Shown piece after piece: positions 6,804 through 7,890 of a DNA stretch of 7,890 nucleotides. The translations under genes were made by a program, and so were the position numbers. The stretch lies in assembly GCA_937897265.1 (NCBI GenBank), contig CALCPT010000161.1:1-7890 (forward strand), given 5' to 3'. The stretch's first letter is position 1. Each line of letters starts with the position of its first letter. The notes below the pieces were generated by a model that saw only the letters and a program-made list of their open reading frames with translations, did no database searches and was not told where the DNA came from. The DNA comes from an uncultured Alcaligenaceae bacterium (GTDB lineage: Bacteria > Pseudomonadota > Gammaproteobacteria > Burkholderiales > Burkholderiaceae_B).

Positions 6804-6819
6804 GTCTTGACCGAGATGA

Positions 6820-7587
6820 TTAATTCAAGGCGTAGCGCCCTAAGTTCATCACTTTATTCCACGCTGCAACAAAGTCACGCACGAAGCTTGCGTGTGCATC
6901 TGCGCTTGCATAGACCTCAGCAATTGCCCTGAGTTCTGCATTTGAACCAAACACCAGGTCAACCACCGTCGCAGTCCATTTGACCTTGTCGCTGGTTCTG
7001 TCACGCCCCTCTAGCACCATCGCCTCGTTCGCCGACTTTTGCCAAACGGTACGCATATCCAGAAGATTCACAAAGAAATCTGTGCTGAGCGTTGCAGGTT
7101 TGTCAGTCAATACGCCCAAAGTCGTTTGGCCAAAATTAGTGCCTAAGGTGCGTAAGCCGCCAATCAGTACTGTCATTTCGGGTGCAGTCAGGGTCAGCAG
7201 GTTTGCGCGATCGACTAACAACTCTGCGGCAAACGCGCTGTGCTCGGGGCGCAGATAGTTTCTGAAACCATCCGACGTTGGCTCAAGCACCGCAAACGAG
7301 TCAATATCGGTTTGATCTTGTGTGGCATCCATACGGCCCGGAGTGAAGGGCACAACCACTGCTTGCCCTGCTTTTTTTGCAGCCTGTTCGATGGCTGCGC
7401 AACCACCCAGCACGATCAAATCGGCAAGTGATACACGTTTGCCGTCGGCCTGCGAACTGTTAAAGGCCGTTTGAACAGTCGTTAACACTGCCAACACTTT
7501 TGCCAGCTCGGCCGGTTGATTTACCGTCCAATCTTTTTGTGGGGCGAGCGCTAAGCGTGCGCCATCGGTGCCACCGCGTTTGTCGCT
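6820..7587 (-). pseudogene. katG: catalase-peroxidase, C-terminal remnant (truncated katG)
   Basis: Read leftward, the open frame encodes about 255 residues that match the C-terminal peroxidase-like domain of KatG. They begin [20 protein letters not shown] near 7587-7528, continue with ELAKVLAVL and [20 protein letters not shown], then [37 protein letters not shown] and [18 protein letters not shown], and end at the usual KatG C-terminus ([10 protein letters not shown]). Full KatG is about 730 residues. The N-terminal heme domain, with the catalytic Arg/Trp/His, proximal His and Met-Tyr-Trp adduct, is missing, so no catalase or peroxidase activity is expected. Upstream of Ser (codon 7585-7587) KatG similarity stops at once, and six codons later there is an in-frame TAG (7606-7608). 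The remnant itself has no frameshift or stop, which suggests a recent break. A GTG at 7497 could open a 225-residue product, but it sits mid-domain with no ribosome-binding site. Confidence 0.87.
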
Positions 7588-7674
7588 GCAGCCCTCCCCA
7601 TCTGGCTAACAGTTCTTACCAGTGGAGGCAAACGGTAATTCTAGTTGCATTGACGCCGCTCCGCTGCTTAACAT
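7588..7674. other. sequence beyond the katG breakpoint, no gene recognised
   Basis: This stretch lies directly against the broken end of katG. It has stop codons on the + strand and no reading frame I recognise. CTCCCCATC (7594-7602) is nearly the inverted copy of GATTGGGGAG (7709-7718), which could be worn element ends or chance. No transposase motif or clear target-site duplication was found. Confidence 0.4.
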
Positions 7675-7890
7675 GTGACCAGACACCCGCATCAGTCGGG
7701 GGCTGAAGGATTGGGGAGCTCAAATGAATCATCGATCGATGTTGAAACCCGACGACGCGAAATTGATGGTCTGATTCCTGTTGTTGAACGCATCAGTCAG
7801 GAAATTGAGCGAACCAAGATCGAGTTGAACTCCGGCTCAAAGGTGACTCCTTATCCATCCGTCGGAATCCGCACGGTTGGTACCAACAAG
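7675..7890 (+). CDS. unidentified open frame, partial at the window edge
   Basis: A rightward frame is open from just after a TAA (7669-7671) to the end of the window, at least 72 codons. The earliest start is GTG 7675; a TTG at 7711 is another possibility. Neither has a well-placed ribosome-binding site. The ATG at 7724 is in a different frame and closes after 16 codons. The readable part is charged and probably helical (ETRRREIDGLIPVVERISQE, then IERTKIEL), followed by a Gly/Pro/Ser-containing segment ending VGIRTVGTNK at the edge. I do not recognise a family. It is the only long open frame in this stretch, and the minus strand is closed by stops. It could be the start of a real gene or a fragment left by the rearrangement that cut katG. 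Confidence 0.35.
   Translation, partial: MTRHPHQSGAEGLGSSNESSIDVETRRREIDGLIPVVERISQEIERTKIELNSGSKVTPYPSVGIRTVGTNK

Noticed and set aside
7500..7706. Plus-strand 68-codon frame across the katG breakpoint
   Set aside because: Its first part is antisense to katG codons and the rest has no features or ribosome-binding site. It is more likely a chance frame than a gene created by the junction.

Overview
The window looks like a betaproteobacterial chromosome of moderate GC, most likely order Burkholderiales and perhaps Alcaligenaceae-like. The family is inferred from gene order and protein style, not from a marker gene. The order ribBA-ribH-nusB-thiL-pgpA-pncC facing pyrF is familiar from Bordetella/Achromobacter-type genomes, and so is a RibB protein with a worn-out GTP cyclohydrolase II half.

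Positions 1-4178 (+) hold one tightly packed housekeeping run. It contains RibB with a degenerate RibA domain, lumazine synthase (ribH), transcription antitermination factor nusB, thiamine-monophosphate kinase thiL, phosphatidylglycerophosphatase pgpA and the nicotinamide-nucleotide amidase pncC (CinA C-terminal domain). Gaps are 6-26 bp, and ribH and nusB overlap. There is no room for internal terminators, so this is probably one transcription unit that began upstream of the window. It links flavin, thiamine, phospholipid and NAD-salvage functions with rRNA antitermination.

Positions 4190-5441 (-) carry diacylglycerol kinase (dgkA) followed by orotidine-5'-phosphate decarboxylase (pyrF). They converge on pncC with only 11 bp between the stop codons. 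A 68-bp divergent spacer separates dgkA from a second rightward pair at 5510-6693: a fused, internally duplicated 4-oxalocrotonate-tautomerase-like protein and a crotonase-fold (enoyl-CoA hydratase/isomerase family) protein lacking both classical hydratase glutamates. The pair is probably co-transcribed and may take part in an acyl-CoA or ring-cleavage catabolic step, but the substrate cannot be read from the sequence.

From 6694 onward the region changes character. A 126-bp spacer with two perfect hairpins is followed by a leftward C-terminal remnant of catalase-peroxidase (katG), about 255 residues. Its homology stops abruptly near 7587, followed at once by unrelated sequence with an in-frame stop. 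The last ~300 bp hold no recognisable gene, only an open rightward frame running off the edge. The katG break is the clearest sign of rearrangement. No transposase, integrase, CRISPR array, tRNA or rRNA was seen. I do not see evidence for a wholly new biological system. The points most worth a second look are the katG breakpoint, the fused tautomerase/crotonase pair, the dead RibA domain and the ribH/nusB coding overlap.
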